The notes under the pieces were generated by a model. The model worked only from the letters and a program-made list of their open reading frames with translations, had not been told where the DNA came from and ran no database searches. From Endomicrobium sp. (GTDB lineage: Bacteria; Elusimicrobiota; Endomicrobiia; Endomicrobiales; Endomicrobiaceae), in NCBI GenBank assembly GCA_031262885.1, contig JAISGV010000003.1, forward strand, positions 205,978 to 269,977: DNA of 64,000 nt. Reading direction: 5' to 3'. The translations under genes were made by a program, and so were the position numbers. Below are positions 19,291 through 28,884 of this stretch, piece after piece (position 1 is the stretch's first letter; the number at the start of each line of letters is the position of its first letter).

Positions 19291-19938
19291 TTATAAAAAT
19301 TTATCCTTATTAATGTATAAACCAAAATTACAATCAAGAACATTGCTCGCTCTTCGACAATAATTCATTCTTGACAAAAAAAATTCGAAATAATCCATGA
19401 CAGAACATTTCTTAGTATCAATTTTTATTCTTAATTCTATAGTTTTTCTTTTTTTGTTTGATAAAAGATCTACTTTTTGACAAGCTGCTATTACATTAGA
19501 TATTTTATTTATATGATACAAATCTTCTACTTTTAATCGTTCATGACAAACATCAGTTTTATCGCTAAGAATTAACGCCGCCGCAATAGGAGAGACAGGA
19601 TCTACTGTTTGATCTTCATGGCACCCTATAGCATTTACAACCATAAACACTTCTTCATTACATTTATCTTCTCCTAAAATATTTAAAAACATTATAGCTC
19701 CATTTTGATCATGATCTTTTTTAGATATTATAGTACCAATATCATGTACGTATGCAGCTATTTTAGCTAATTCTTGTTCTCTCTTATCATACCCTAAAAA
19801 TTTTAAGATATGTTCTGCTGTATTTGCTGAATGTATAGCATGTTCCATACCATATTCTGAAGCATTATCAAGAAAATCTAAATACTTGCGTATTTCAGAA
19901 TTATTTCTTATTTTTTTAAATGTTAATATATCGTCCAT
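19291..19938 (-). CDS. HD-domain phosphohydrolase (second of two paralogues)
   Basis: Predicted phosphohydrolase of 215 residues, paralogue of the product of 16997-17710. Metal ligands: His in YGMEHAIHSAN, the HD pair in AAYVHDIGTII, His in KDHDQNGA, His in AIGCHEDQ, Asp in LILSDKTDV. The shared C-terminal block is SVMDYFEFFLSRMNYCRRASNVLDCNF. The two copies are well diverged, so the duplication is old. Substrate unknown; it need not have the same one. The stop is one base before the tgt ATG. Confidence 0.8.
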   Translation of the reverse strand: MDDILTFKKIRNNSEIRKYLDFLDNASEYGMEHAIHSANTAEHILKFLGYDKREQELAKIAAYVHDIGTIISKKDHDQNGAIMFLNILGEDKCNEEVFMVVNAIGCHEDQTVDPVSPIAAALILSDKTDVCHERLKVEDLYHINKISNVIAACQKVDLLSNKKRKTIELRIKIDTKKCSVMDYFEFFLSRMNYCRRASNVLDCNFGLYINKDKFL

Positions 19939-19983
19939 TTTAATATATTATACAAATTATATATAGATATATAAAATAAAAAT

Positions 19984-20888
19984 TTAACTTCTTGGATGAA
20001 ATTTTTTATATTTCTGTAGAATCTGTTGCTTGCTGATATGAGTATAAATTTGAGTAGTTGAAATTGAAATATGCCCTAATATTTCTTGAACAAATCTGAT
20101 ATCAGCTCCACCCATAAGTAAATGTGTCGCAAAAGAATGTCTAAATGTATGAGGAGTAATTTTTTTCTCAATGTTTGTATTTTTAATGATATTTTTAAAT
20201 TGTCTCCAGAACTCTGATCTTGATATTTTTTTTCTTAATCTAGATACAAAAACATTTTCATTTTCATTTCTAATTTGTTTTCTAATTTTTAAATACTTGT
20301 TTAAGAATTTTTTTGCTCTTGGACTAAAAGGGACTAAACGCTCTTTCAATCCTTTTCCTATAATTTTTAGAAAACATTCCTCAATATTTATGTTTGAAAA
20401 TTTTAAGTTTATAAGTTCAGAAATTCTTAATCCTGCTGCATATAATAATTCCATCATTGCTTTATTTCTAATATTGGTTTCTTTATTTGCTTTTATAGAA
20501 TTCAAAATTAATTTTATTTCTTCGAAGCTTAACACTTCAGGTAAATTTTCAGGAAGTTTTGGAGACATTAAATATAAAACAGGAGAATCGTTAGTTTTAA
20601 TGTAATTTTCATAGCATAGAAATTTATAAAATTGTTTTATTGATGCGACAAATCTATAAATTGATCTGGGTTTAAAACCATTTTTCTTTAATTCAAATAA
20701 AAAATTAGTAATATTACTATGTTTAAGATTATAAATTGAAAGTTTTTTTTTTCGAAAAAATTAGAAAACTTTTTAATATCTGTTTTATAAGCTAACAGAG
20801 TATTTTTTGATAATCCTTTTTCTAAGTCTAGATATGTAATATAATTATTTATTATTGTATCTTTTTTTTTCATTATAAAATTGCTCAT
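19984..20888 (-). pseudogene. xerD: Tyrosine recombinase XerD, split by an A10 frameshift (may be rescued)
   Basis: Two frames together make one full-length recombinase of about 300 residues. The N-terminal part (from ATG at 20888, YITYLDLEKGLSKNTLLAY) runs to an A10 run in the coding strand (20743-20752); the continuing recombinase sequence ([20 protein letters not shown], then [17 protein letters not shown]) is in another frame and leads into the catalytic domain: [36 protein letters not shown], ending HPRS as XerD does. One extra A (A11) would restore the frame. Everything else is intact, which argues for slippage during transcription or an assembly error rather than an old pseudogene. Confidence 0.82.
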
Positions 20889-20906
20889 TAGATATTAATG
20901 TCTAAT

Positions 20907-21500
20907 TTAAGTATTAAGAAAATAATTGTTTTTTAGTTCATTAGATAAAGTAGTTATACTCCCATGTCCTGGATATATAATAGTTGATGGATCTAATTTT
21001 TTAATTTTATTAATTGAATTTATAATATCTTGATAATTTCCTCCTTGTAAATCTGTTCTACCTATTGTCCCCGCAAAAAGAGTATCTCCAGTTATAAGCA
21101 AATTATTTAATAATATACAAATACTCCCTTTTGTATGACCAGGAGTGTGTAAAATGCTAGCAATTACAAAAGAGGCTTTTAATTTTTGATCTGTATTAAA
21201 TATTATTTCAGGTAAAATGAAGCTTTTAGTATTACTTTTTAACAATTCTGTATCATCACAATGTATTGCCAATGGAATATTAAATATTTTACGAATTTTA
21301 TTATTAGCTAAAGTGTGATCATAATGTCCATGCGTATTTATAATCAATTCAGGTATTAACTTAGTTGATTCAATAAAACTAATTAATTCTGTTCCTTCTT
21401 CTCCTGGATCAATGATAATAGTATTTAAACTAATTGAATCATAAACTATATAACAGTTTTCTTTTAATTTCCCAGATATAATTTTTTTTATTTTTATCAT
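20907..21500 (-). CDS. MBL-fold metallohydrolase, glyoxalase II-like
   Basis: Predicted zinc hydrolase of 197 residues. Metal ligands are in INTHGHYDHTLAN (HxHxDH), HTPGHTKGSICI, ITGDTLFAGTIGRTDL and IYPGHGSITT. The small size and GRTDLQGG pattern fit the short bacterial glyoxalase II-like group; real substrate unknown. It overlaps nothing and is 3 bases from pgpA. Confidence 0.85.
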   Translation of the reverse strand: MIKIKKIISGKLKENCYIVYDSISLNTIIIDPGEEGTELISFIESTKLIPELIINTHGHYDHTLANNKIRKIFNIPLAIHCDDTELLKSNTKSFILPEIIFNTDQKLKASFVIASILHTPGHTKGSICILLNNLLITGDTLFAGTIGRTDLQGGNYQDIINSINKIKKLDPSTIIYPGHGSITTLSNELKNNYFLNT

Positions 21501-21503
21501 TTT

Positions 21504-21965
21504 TTATATAACCATCCATATAATATGTAGTATAGTGTTAGCTAACATACCTGCTAAAACATCATCTAATATAATTCCTATACCGTTTCTAAATTTTTGA
21601 ATATCATATATAAACGATATTTTTTTTATATCAAAAATACGAAATAAAATAAAGCCTAAAATAATAAAAAATAAAGTTTTTGGCAAAAAAACTAATGTAA
21701 AACACATTCCTAAAATTTCATCAATAACTATTCTATTATCATCTTTTTTTTTATATATTTGTTCTGCTAAAGAGGATAATAAAATTGAGATTATAGTTAA
21801 AACAATTAAATAAATTATTTGAATTAAGTAATTATCTGGTATAAATAATTCCCATAAAATAATACCTAAAAAACTAGATAAAGTTCCAGGAATAAATTTT
21901 AAATATCCTATTCCAAAGCCTGAAGATAAAAAAATAATCATTTTTTTTACATAAGAATTATTCAT
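21504..21965 (-). CDS. pgpA: Phosphatidylglycerophosphatase A
   Basis: Inner-membrane enzyme that removes phosphate from phosphatidylglycerol phosphate. The 153-residue product has FIPGTLSSFLGIILWEL, DDNRIVIDEILGMCFTLVFLP and the C-terminal FRNGIGIILDDVLAGMLAN, the acidic motifs of the family. It is 2 bases after pgsA, which makes its substrate; together the two complete phosphatidylglycerol synthesis, needed by Lgt. Confidence 0.9.
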   Translation of the reverse strand: MNNSYVKKMIIFLSSGFGIGYLKFIPGTLSSFLGIILWELFIPDNYLIQIIYLIVLTIISILLSSLAEQIYKKKDDNRIVIDEILGMCFTLVFLPKTLFFIILGFILFRIFDIKKISFIYDIQKFRNGIGIILDDVLAGMLANTILHIIWMVI

Positions 21966-21967
21966 AG

Positions 21968-22561
21968 TTAATATAAAAGTTTAATTTTATCTCTATAGTA
22001 TCGTAGTATATAAATACTACCAGAGTAAATAGTGAATATTACTGCGATTAACATTAACCAAAATGGTATTTTATTTATTAAATATAAAGATTTCAAATTA
22101 TAATTTAACATTCTTATTATTTCATTTAATATTATAATCAATATTATCATAATCGCTACACTGTTTTGTACGATAGTTTTTATTTTGCTTGTTTTATTTA
22201 TTGAATAAAACATAATTTCTTTCTTGTTAAGAAAGAGTAATCTAAATATTATAATTAATAATTCTCTAGCAGCTATTATTATGATCATCCAAGTTGGGAT
22301 TCTTAAAAATTTCATACTTAAAAAATATATAAAAGCTGTTAATATTAATAATTTATCAGCTAATGGATCCAAAAATGTGCCTAAATATGTTACAGTTTTA
22401 TATTTTCTGGCTACTTTACCATCTAATAAATCAGTAATAGCTGCTAAACAAAAAATAAATAGTGCTATTATAATACTAATAATACCACCTAGCTTAACAA
22501 AGAAAATAAAAATAGGAATTAAAAATAATCTTGATATTGTTAATTTATTTGCTAAATTCAA
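21968..22561 (-). CDS. pgsA: CDP-diacylglycerol-glycerol-3-phosphate 3-phosphatidyltransferase
   Basis: Makes phosphatidylglycerol phosphate from CDP-diacylglycerol. The 197-residue membrane protein contains the CDP-alcohol phosphotransferase motif D-x2-DG-x2-AR-x8-G-x3-D-x3-D, visible as DLLDGKVARKYK then GTFLDPLADK (about residues 43-65). It begins 2 bases from the ftsK end and precedes pgpA. Confidence 0.92.
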   Translation of the reverse strand: MNLANKLTISRLFLIPIFIFFVKLGGIISIIIALFIFCLAAITDLLDGKVARKYKTVTYLGTFLDPLADKLLILTAFIYFLSMKFLRIPTWMIIIIAARELLIIIFRLLFLNKKEIMFYSINKTSKIKTIVQNSVAIMIILIIILNEIIRMLNYNLKSLYLINKIPFWLMLIAVIFTIYSGSIYILRYYRDKIKLLY

Positions 22562-22562
22562 T

Positions 22563-24611
22563 TTAATTATCCTCTTTATTGCTTTTATTTAAAAACTCAA
22601 ATATTTTTTCATGATTAATTTTCCATTTATTTGTACCGTTTGGTTTCATTATAAATTTTTTAATCTCAAGAATACTTAATATGTTAGAAGCTTTAGAAGA
22701 ACTGCCTAAATTTGCTTTAAGTAAATCTTGAGAAATACGCTTACGTTCATTTATTAATTTAACAGCTTTAATAAAATCATCTTTCACTTTGTTCTCTTTA
22801 AACATGGTGTTATTTTTATTGGATATAATATATTTTGGTTGTTCATAAACTTTAGGAATACCCTGTTTATTTATAAAAGATATTATTTTTTTTAAATCCA
22901 TTGGAGAAACATAAGTTCCTTGTAATCTAATAGGTCTATTTTCTCCTGGTGGTAAAAAGAGGAGATCTCCATTACCTACTAAATTTTCTGCTCCGAAAGA
23001 ATCTAAAATTACCCTAGAATCTATTTTTGAAGCTGTTTGGAATGACAACCTTGCAGGTAAATTAGCTTTAATAGTGCCTGTAATAATATTAACAGATGGT
23101 CTCTGCGTAGATAAAATTAAATGTATTCCAACGGCTCTTGCCATTTGTGATAAACGTTGTATGTAGTGTTCTGTTTCTTTTTGCGCAACAAGCATTAAAT
23201 CTGCAAATTCATCAATTATAGTTACAATGTAGAATTCCTTTTGTTTTTTTAATAAGACCATTTTATTGTTGTATTCTTCTATATTTCTTACAGCTTCTTT
23301 AGCAAATTTTGAGTATCTATCGTCCATAATAGAAGATAATTTTTTTAAAGCTATTACAGCCTCTTTAGGATTTGTTATTATACAAGCTTTGTTTGAAGAT
23401 GTACAAGGGTTATATAGATGAGGAATATTTTTGTAGATAAGCATTTCAACACGTTTAGGGTCTATTAACATAAGTTTTACTTCATTTGGGTACGCCTTAT
23501 ATAAAATAGATATTATTATTGAATGAATTCCTATACTTTTACCTGATCCTGTGGTACCTGCTATTAGCATATGTGGCATAGTAATAAGATCAGTAATATA
23601 ACTTAAACCATCAATAGTCTTACCTAATGCTAAAGTTAAAGGAGATCTGGAATTTTCAAAATTTCCACTATCTATTACTTCTCTTAAATTAACAATAATT
23701 CCTGAGTTATTTCGAACTTCTATTCCTATTACAGATTTTTCAGGTATAGGTACAATTCTAATAGCAGATGTTTTCATTGTTAATGCTATATTATCAGTTA
23801 TGTTGGATATTGTTTGAATTCTTATACCTGGAGCTAAAGTTAGATCATATCTTGTTATTATTGGACCAGGAATTATATCTTTTATTTTTGCATTTATTCC
23901 AAATTCTTGAAGAGTGTTTTCAAGTAACCTTGATTTCTTAATTAACTCGTTTTTATTTAGATTTAAAATTTGTTTATTTTTTTCTAATAATTCTATATTC
24001 GGTAGTATGTATTGATTTGAATTAATATTATTAGGTATTTTAGAATTATTATTATTTGCTATGTTTTTTGTAGTTTTTTCAACTACAATGTTTGAATCTT
24101 TTTTATAATTTATCAGTTTTATTTCATTTTTTTTTTTTATTTTATATATAAAATAAAAAACAAAACCTTCAAAAAACTTTAATAAAAATATAAAAAATAA
24201 TATTATTATCATTATAAAACTAGGTAATATTCCAAATAAAGTTTTTAACATAAAGAACAATTTATCTCCAATCCATCCACCACAGTATTTATATTTAAAT
24301 ATGTATTTCAAATATGAAAAAAAACAAGAACAAAATATAATAGTACCAAAATAATATTTTGTTTTATATGCTTGTTGAAATATTTTTAAAAAAGTAAATT
24401 GTTCATCTATGAATTTGAAAAATATTAAAAAAGCGAAAGGTAACATATAAGACGCTGTTCCTAACATTTTATATAATATATTGTAAATAAAAATCCCAAA
24501 TATTCCAGATTTATTAGGAGAAATAAAAATATAAACAACTAATAAAAACAATAAAACTATTACAAAAAAATTAATTAATTCTTTTTTACTTTTTTCATGA
24601 GATATATTCAT
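22563..24611 (-). CDS. ftsK: DNA translocase FtsK
   Basis: Septal DNA pump that aligns dif sites and activates XerCD; both recombinases are in this window. The 682-residue product has four N-terminal membrane helices, a short linker (about 165-215), the motor with Walker A GTTGSGKS and Walker B YIVTIIDEFADLM, and a C-terminal winged-helix gamma domain (INERKRISQDLLKANLGSSSKASNIL in pattern). The linker is much shorter than in E. coli. ATG at 24611 is preferred to an upstream TTG. An A12 run (24127-24138) lies in frame. Confidence 0.95.
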   Translation of the reverse strand: MNISHEKSKKELINFFVIVLLFLLVVYIFISPNKSGIFGIFIYNILYKMLGTASYMLPFAFLIFFKFIDEQFTFLKIFQQAYKTKYYFGTIIFCSCFFSYLKYIFKYKYCGGWIGDKLFFMLKTLFGILPSFIMIIILFFIFLLKFFEGFVFYFIYKIKKKNEIKLINYKKDSNIVVEKTTKNIANNNNSKIPNNINSNQYILPNIELLEKNKQILNLNKNELIKKSRLLENTLQEFGINAKIKDIIPGPIITRYDLTLAPGIRIQTISNITDNIALTMKTSAIRIVPIPEKSVIGIEVRNNSGIIVNLREVIDSGNFENSRSPLTLALGKTIDGLSYITDLITMPHMLIAGTTGSGKSIGIHSIIISILYKAYPNEVKLMLIDPKRVEMLIYKNIPHLYNPCTSSNKACIITNPKEAVIALKKLSSIMDDRYSKFAKEAVRNIEEYNNKMVLLKKQKEFYIVTIIDEFADLMLVAQKETEHYIQRLSQMARAVGIHLILSTQRPSVNIITGTIKANLPARLSFQTASKIDSRVILDSFGAENLVGNGDLLFLPPGENRPIRLQGTYVSPMDLKKIISFINKQGIPKVYEQPKYIISNKNNTMFKENKVKDDFIKAVKLINERKRISQDLLKANLGSSSKASNILSILEIKKFIMKPNGTNKWKINHEKIFEFLNKSNKEDN

Positions 24612-24668
24612 AATATATTTAATCTCTATATTTACAAACAATTCAGTAATATTAATAAAAACGTTACA

Positions 24669-25103
24669 TTACTTAACTTTCTCAACTTTAAATAATCCTT
24701 GTGACATGGCAACAGGTTGACCATTATCTATTAATATTTTAATTACTTTTAACTTATATGGAGTTTTAATTTCATTAATTACTTTCATAGCTTCTATTAA
24801 ACATATTACAGTGTTAGATTCTACTATATCCCCAACATTAACAAATGGAGGAGATAATGGCGTAGGAGCTCTATAAAATATACCTACTATTGGAGATTTT
24901 ATAGTTTCTAAATTAACAGTATCCTTAATATATGGGACGACGTGGCTACATTTATTTTCCAAGTCATTATTTTTAATTTCAGTTTTTACTTTTCGTTTTA
25001 TATGAAGCTTATAAGTATTTAGGTTAATTTTTAATTCTTGTACATTACTATGTAACATCATATTATAAAAAGTTTTAGTTATATTCTTTAATGAACTTGA
25101 CAT
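24669..25103 (-). CDS. accB: Biotin carboxyl carrier protein of acetyl-CoA carboxylase
   Basis: Carries biotin-bound CO2 for malonyl-CoA synthesis. The 144-residue product ends in a biotinyl domain with GIFYRAPTP, PFVNVGDIV, the biotinylation site IEAMKVINEI and a closing NGQPVAMSQGLFKV. The N-terminal half is a poorly conserved, basic linker. accC, which usually follows accB, is not next to it; ftsK is. Confidence 0.9.
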   Translation of the reverse strand: MSSSLKNITKTFYNMMLHSNVQELKINLNTYKLHIKRKVKTEIKNNDLENKCSHVVPYIKDTVNLETIKSPIVGIFYRAPTPLSPPFVNVGDIVESNTVICLIEAMKVINEIKTPYKLKVIKILIDNGQPVAMSQGLFKVEKVK

Positions 25104-25137
25104 ATAAATTCCTTTGTGTTTTTTACTATAAATTTAT

Positions 25138-27162
25138 CTATATTGTAATTAAATTTATTTTTCCATTTTTATTAATTTCTAAAACCTTTACCATAATTTT
25201 ATCACCTTCTTTTAACTTTAAAAAAGAATATTTTTTGTTAAGGTTAGAAATATGGACTAAACCTTCCCTACCTGGAAAAATTTTTACAAAGGCTCCAAAT
25301 TTCATTAATTTAGTTATTTCTCCATTATAAATTTTTCCAACTTCAATTTCAGATAGCATAGACTTAATATGTTGTTTTACAATATCAACATCTTTTGAAA
25401 TAAGTCCAGAAATAAATACTTTACCATCTTTTTCGACATCTATTTTCACATTATTAATATCTTGTAAATTTCTGATATTTTTACCTCCAGGCCCTATAAG
25501 ATCTCCAATTTTATTCTTAGGTAAGGTTAAAGTTGTTAAACTAGGAGCATAATGTGATATATTTTTTTGTGGAACAGAAATTACAGTATCCATAACATCT
25601 AAAATAAAAAATCTTGCTTCTTTAGCTTTATATAATGCTTTTTCTAATGTTGAAATATCAATTTCCATAATTTTAATATCCATTTGTAATGCTGTTATAC
25701 CTTTTTTTGTACCAGCTACTTTAAGATCCATATCTCCTATATGATCTTCTAATCCCATTATATCTGTTAAAATTATTTCTTCATTTTTTTCTTTTATGAG
25801 ACCCATTGCAATCCCTGCACAACTTGATTTAACTGGAACTCCTGCATTAAACAAGGCCAATGAACCTCCACATACGGTAGCCATAGATGAAGAACCATTT
25901 GATTCCAATATATCGGATACCAGCCTTATTGTATAACAAAAATTTGATTCTAGTGGGAGAATAGGTTCTAATGCCATTTTAGCTAAATTACCATGTCCTA
26001 TTTCTCTTCTACTTATAAATCTTTCATTTTTTGGTTCTCCTGTTGCAAAGCCTGGGAAATTATAATTTAACATAAATCTTTCTTTATATTCTTTACCTAA
26101 ATCGTCAATTATTTGCATATCAGAAGGAGTTCCTAAAGTGACAGTTGCTAAAGCCTGAGTTCTACCTCTAGTAAAAATACTTGAACCGTGTGCTCTAGGT
26201 AAAATACCCACTTTGCAAGTTATATCTCTTATCTCATCTAGTTTTCTACCATCAAGATGAGTTTTCTTATTAATAATAAATTCTCTGGATTTTTTATAAA
26301 AAATTTCGTCTACTATATTACTTATAAATAGTATAGATTCTTTTGAATATTTATTCGATATCTCTTCAATTATGCTGTTTTTATTTATATACCAATCATA
26401 AGGCTGTTTAGAATTAATTTTTGAGAGAATCTCATTTTTAATCTCAGATTCAGTAGCATTTAAAGATGGTAACATAATATTAATTTTATTTTTTGAGATT
26501 ATTTTTTTTTGATATTCACAAATATCTTTTATAGTTTTCTGAGCTATTTTTAAAGCATATATTATATCTGATTCAGGTAATTCTTTGGCATTTCCTTCCA
26601 CCATAGTTATTGCTTTATCATTTCCACTTATTACTAAGTTTAAACTACTCTTCTTTTGTTCTGATAATAAAGGATTTATTATAAATTTATTATTAAGTTT
26701 ACATATTCTTACAGTGGATATTGGAATGTTAAATGGTAAATCAGAACTACACAACGCAATAGAAGTCCCTAATATAGCAGCTATAATGGGATCATTTTCG
26801 CAATCATATGAAAGTAATAAAACTGATACTTGTGTAGTATTTCTCCAGTGTTTATGAAAAACAGGTCTAATACTTCTATCTATAAGTCTACTTGTTAATA
26901 TTTCATTGTTTTTAGGTTTAGTTTCTCTTTTAAAAAACCCACCTGGAATTTTACCAACAGAATAAGTTCGTTCTCTATAATCTACTGTTAAAGGTAAAAA
27001 ATCAATATCTGATTTTTGTTCTTTACTAGCAACAACTGTTGATAGTATTATTGTTTCGCCAATTTTTACAACACATGAGCCATTTGCCTGTTTAGCAATT
27101 TCTCCAAATTCTATATTAATTTTTTTATTATTAAATACAATTTCATCTTTGAAAGATTTCAC
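25138..27162 (-). CDS. pnp: Polyribonucleotide nucleotidyltransferase (PNPase)
   Basis: Phosphorolytic 3'-5' exoribonuclease of RNA decay. The 674-residue product has two RNase PH domains (GGFFKRE and RRREIGHGNLA-like REIGHGNLAKMAL), the helical linker, KH domain (IGDLIGPGGKNIRNLQ) and S1 domain (GEITKLMKFGAFVKIFPGREGLVHIS). It ends right after S1, shorter than E. coli by the acidic tail. Start is GTG at 27162 with GGAG seven bases upstream. rpsO lies upstream, the classic rpsO-pnp pair. Confidence 0.96.
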   Translation of the reverse strand: MKSFKDEIVFNNKKINIEFGEIAKQANGSCVVKIGETIILSTVVASKEQKSDIDFLPLTVDYRERTYSVGKIPGGFFKRETKPKNNEILTSRLIDRSIRPVFHKHWRNTTQVSVLLLSYDCENDPIIAAILGTSIALCSSDLPFNIPISTVRICKLNNKFIINPLLSEQKKSSLNLVISGNDKAITMVEGNAKELPESDIIYALKIAQKTIKDICEYQKKIISKNKINIMLPSLNATESEIKNEILSKINSKQPYDWYINKNSIIEEISNKYSKESILFISNIVDEIFYKKSREFIINKKTHLDGRKLDEIRDITCKVGILPRAHGSSIFTRGRTQALATVTLGTPSDMQIIDDLGKEYKERFMLNYNFPGFATGEPKNERFISRREIGHGNLAKMALEPILPLESNFCYTIRLVSDILESNGSSSMATVCGGSLALFNAGVPVKSSCAGIAMGLIKEKNEEIILTDIMGLEDHIGDMDLKVAGTKKGITALQMDIKIMEIDISTLEKALYKAKEARFFILDVMDTVISVPQKNISHYAPSLTTLTLPKNKIGDLIGPGGKNIRNLQDINNVKIDVEKDGKVFISGLISKDVDIVKQHIKSMLSEIEVGKIYNGEITKLMKFGAFVKIFPGREGLVHISNLNKKYSFLKLKEGDKIMVKVLEINKNGKINLITI

Positions 27163-27217
27163 ATTAAAACTCCATATTAAATTTGAATCAGTTAATTTTA
27201 TAGATTTTTTTAATAAA

Positions 27218-27478
27218 TTATTTTCTTAAATTTAGTTTTTTAATCAATGAAGAATATTTATCTTTATTATTTTTTTTAAGATAATTTAAAAATCTTCTTC
27301 TTTTACCTATCATTTTAAAAAAACCAACTTTTGTACTATTATCTTTTTTAGATTTTTTCAAATATTCTGAAAGATAATTTATTCTATAAGTAAGAATAGC
27401 TATTTGTACTTCAGAAGACCCTGTATCATTAGAGTGTAATTTAAATTGTTTAATTATTGTTTGCTTATTAACTTCCAT
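27218..27478 (-). CDS. rpsO: 30S ribosomal protein S15
   Basis: Primary 16S rRNA-binding protein of the small subunit, 86 residues. Family pattern: FKLHSNDTGSSEVQIAILTYRI, then KDNSTKVGFFKMIGKRRRFLNYLKK. Followed by pnp after 55 bases. S15 usually represses its own translation through an mRNA structure; the 33-base gap upstream is too short to judge this here. Confidence 0.96.
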   Translation of the reverse strand: MEVNKQTIIKQFKLHSNDTGSSEVQIAILTYRINYLSEYLKKSKKDNSTKVGFFKMIGKRRRFLNYLKKNNKDKYSSLIKKLNLRK

Positions 27479-27511
27479 TTTAATTGAATACCTCTTTTAT
27501 TTTCTTATTTA

Positions 27512-28039
27512 CTATCTATTAAAAATATTTTTTCCAAAACTATCTATAGCAACAATTAGAGGCATATTTTTTACTTCAAGTTTATAAATAGCTTCAGGCC
27601 CTAAATTCTTAAAAGCGATTAATTCTATTTTTTTTACGGTTCTTGCTAATAATGCGGCTATTCCTCCAGTTGCAACAAAGTATAAAGCTTCTTTTTCTTT
27701 TATAGAATTAATCACAGTTCTAGAGCGGTCTCCTTTTCCTATTAAAAATTTAACCCCATTTTTTAATAATTTAGGGGTAAAAAAATCCATCCGTTTTGAT
27801 GTTGTTGGACCACATGCCCCTATAATACTTCCCGGTTTTGCTGGAGTCGGCCCACAATAATAAATAGCAGAATTTAATAGAGCAAATGGTAATTTATGTG
27901 GTTCATTACTATCTAAAATTTCTGTAATTTTTTTGTGAGCAATATCTCTTACAGTATAAATAGTACCACTTAATAATATTTTATCTTTAATTGTTACTAA
28001 TCCAGGATTTATAATTAAATCTTTTAAATTTATTTCCAT
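27512..28039 (-). CDS. Class I fumarase/L(+)-tartrate dehydratase-type, beta subunit
   Basis: C-terminal-domain subunit (175 residues) of an Fe-S hydro-lyase interconverting fumarate and malate. Family pattern: GTIYTVRDIAHKKI, YYCGPTPAKPGSIIGACGPTTSKRMD, ATGGIAALLA and LGPEAIYKLEVKNMPLIVAIDS. The ATG at 28039 shares its A with the alpha-subunit stop (TAATG), so the subunits are translationally coupled; a longer reading from 28075 is less likely. L-tartrate dehydratase cannot be excluded by sequence alone, but the adjacent malic enzyme favours malate. Confidence 0.88.
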   Translation of the reverse strand: MEINLKDLIINPGLVTIKDKILLSGTIYTVRDIAHKKITEILDSNEPHKLPFALLNSAIYYCGPTPAKPGSIIGACGPTTSKRMDFFTPKLLKNGVKFLIGKGDRSRTVINSIKEKEALYFVATGGIAALLARTVKKIELIAFKNLGPEAIYKLEVKNMPLIVAIDSFGKNIFNR

Positions 28040-28884
28040 TATATTATAATAGTTCTTTTTCTGTAAGAATGACATTGGAAATTTACTGCTACAGGGAGTG
28101 AAGCTATATGAGTAGGTTTCGTTTCTATAAAAACAGCTAAAGAAGTAGTTTTTCCTCCTAAGTTCATTGGTCCTATATTCAAATTATTTATAGTATTTAA
28201 CAATTCTTTTTCTTTTTCATCATAAAATTTATTTTTGTTAGAACTACCTATATTACGAAGTAAAGCTTTTAATGATAAAAACGAAACATTAGAAAAACTG
28301 CCTCCTATTCCAATTCCTATAATTAATGGAGGACAAGAATTTTTGCCTTTATTCTTTATCGAATCTACAATAAAATCTTCTATTTCTTGCCATGATGAAG
28401 TTGGATTGAACATTTTTAAAACACTAGCATTATCACTTCCTCCACCTTTTGCTAAAAAAGTGATTTTTATTTTATCTCCTGACGTTATACTTATATAAAT
28501 ATTAGCGGGAGTGTTATCATTAGAATTTTTTCTAATTATAGGATCTAGCACAATGGATTTGCGCAAATAATTTTTTGTATATCCTAACGCTGTTCCTCTA
28601 TTAATAGCTTCATAGATGCTATCGCGTCCTTCAATATAAACTTCTTTACCTATTTCTAAAAAAAAATTTGCAGATCCTGTATCTTGACACAACGGTATTT
28701 TATCATTTAAAGCTATATTAGCATTTTCAATAATATCAGATAGTATTCCTTTTGCGATATTATTACTTTCAAAGATAAAATTTTGTTTTAAATGCTCTAA
28801 TACATCGTTAGGAAGTTTAAAATTTGCTTCATTGCATAATAGTTCTGCTGCTTTTGTAATTATCTTAGTTTGGATTTTTCGCAC
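28039..28884 (-). CDS. Class I fumarase-type hydro-lyase, alpha subunit
   Basis: Fe-S cluster subunit of 281 residues. Cluster cysteines are likely in KIPLCQDTGSANFF, NSCPPLIIGIGIGGSF and NFQCHSYRK-type FQCHSY near the C-terminus; KGGGSDNASVLKMF is also typical. GTG start at 28884, inside the last codons of the malic enzyme gene (20-base overlap). With the beta subunit and malic enzyme it gives fumarate to malate to pyruvate and CO2. Confidence 0.9.
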   Translation of the reverse strand: MRKIQTKIITKAAELLCNEANFKLPNDVLEHLKQNFIFESNNIAKGILSDIIENANIALNDKIPLCQDTGSANFFLEIGKEVYIEGRDSIYEAINRGTALGYTKNYLRKSIVLDPIIRKNSNDNTPANIYISITSGDKIKITFLAKGGGSDNASVLKMFNPTSSWQEIEDFIVDSIKNKGKNSCPPLIIGIGIGGSFSNVSFLSLKALLRNIGSSNKNKFYDEKEKELLNTINNLNIGPMNLGGKTTSLAVFIETKPTHIASLPVAVNFQCHSYRKRTIII

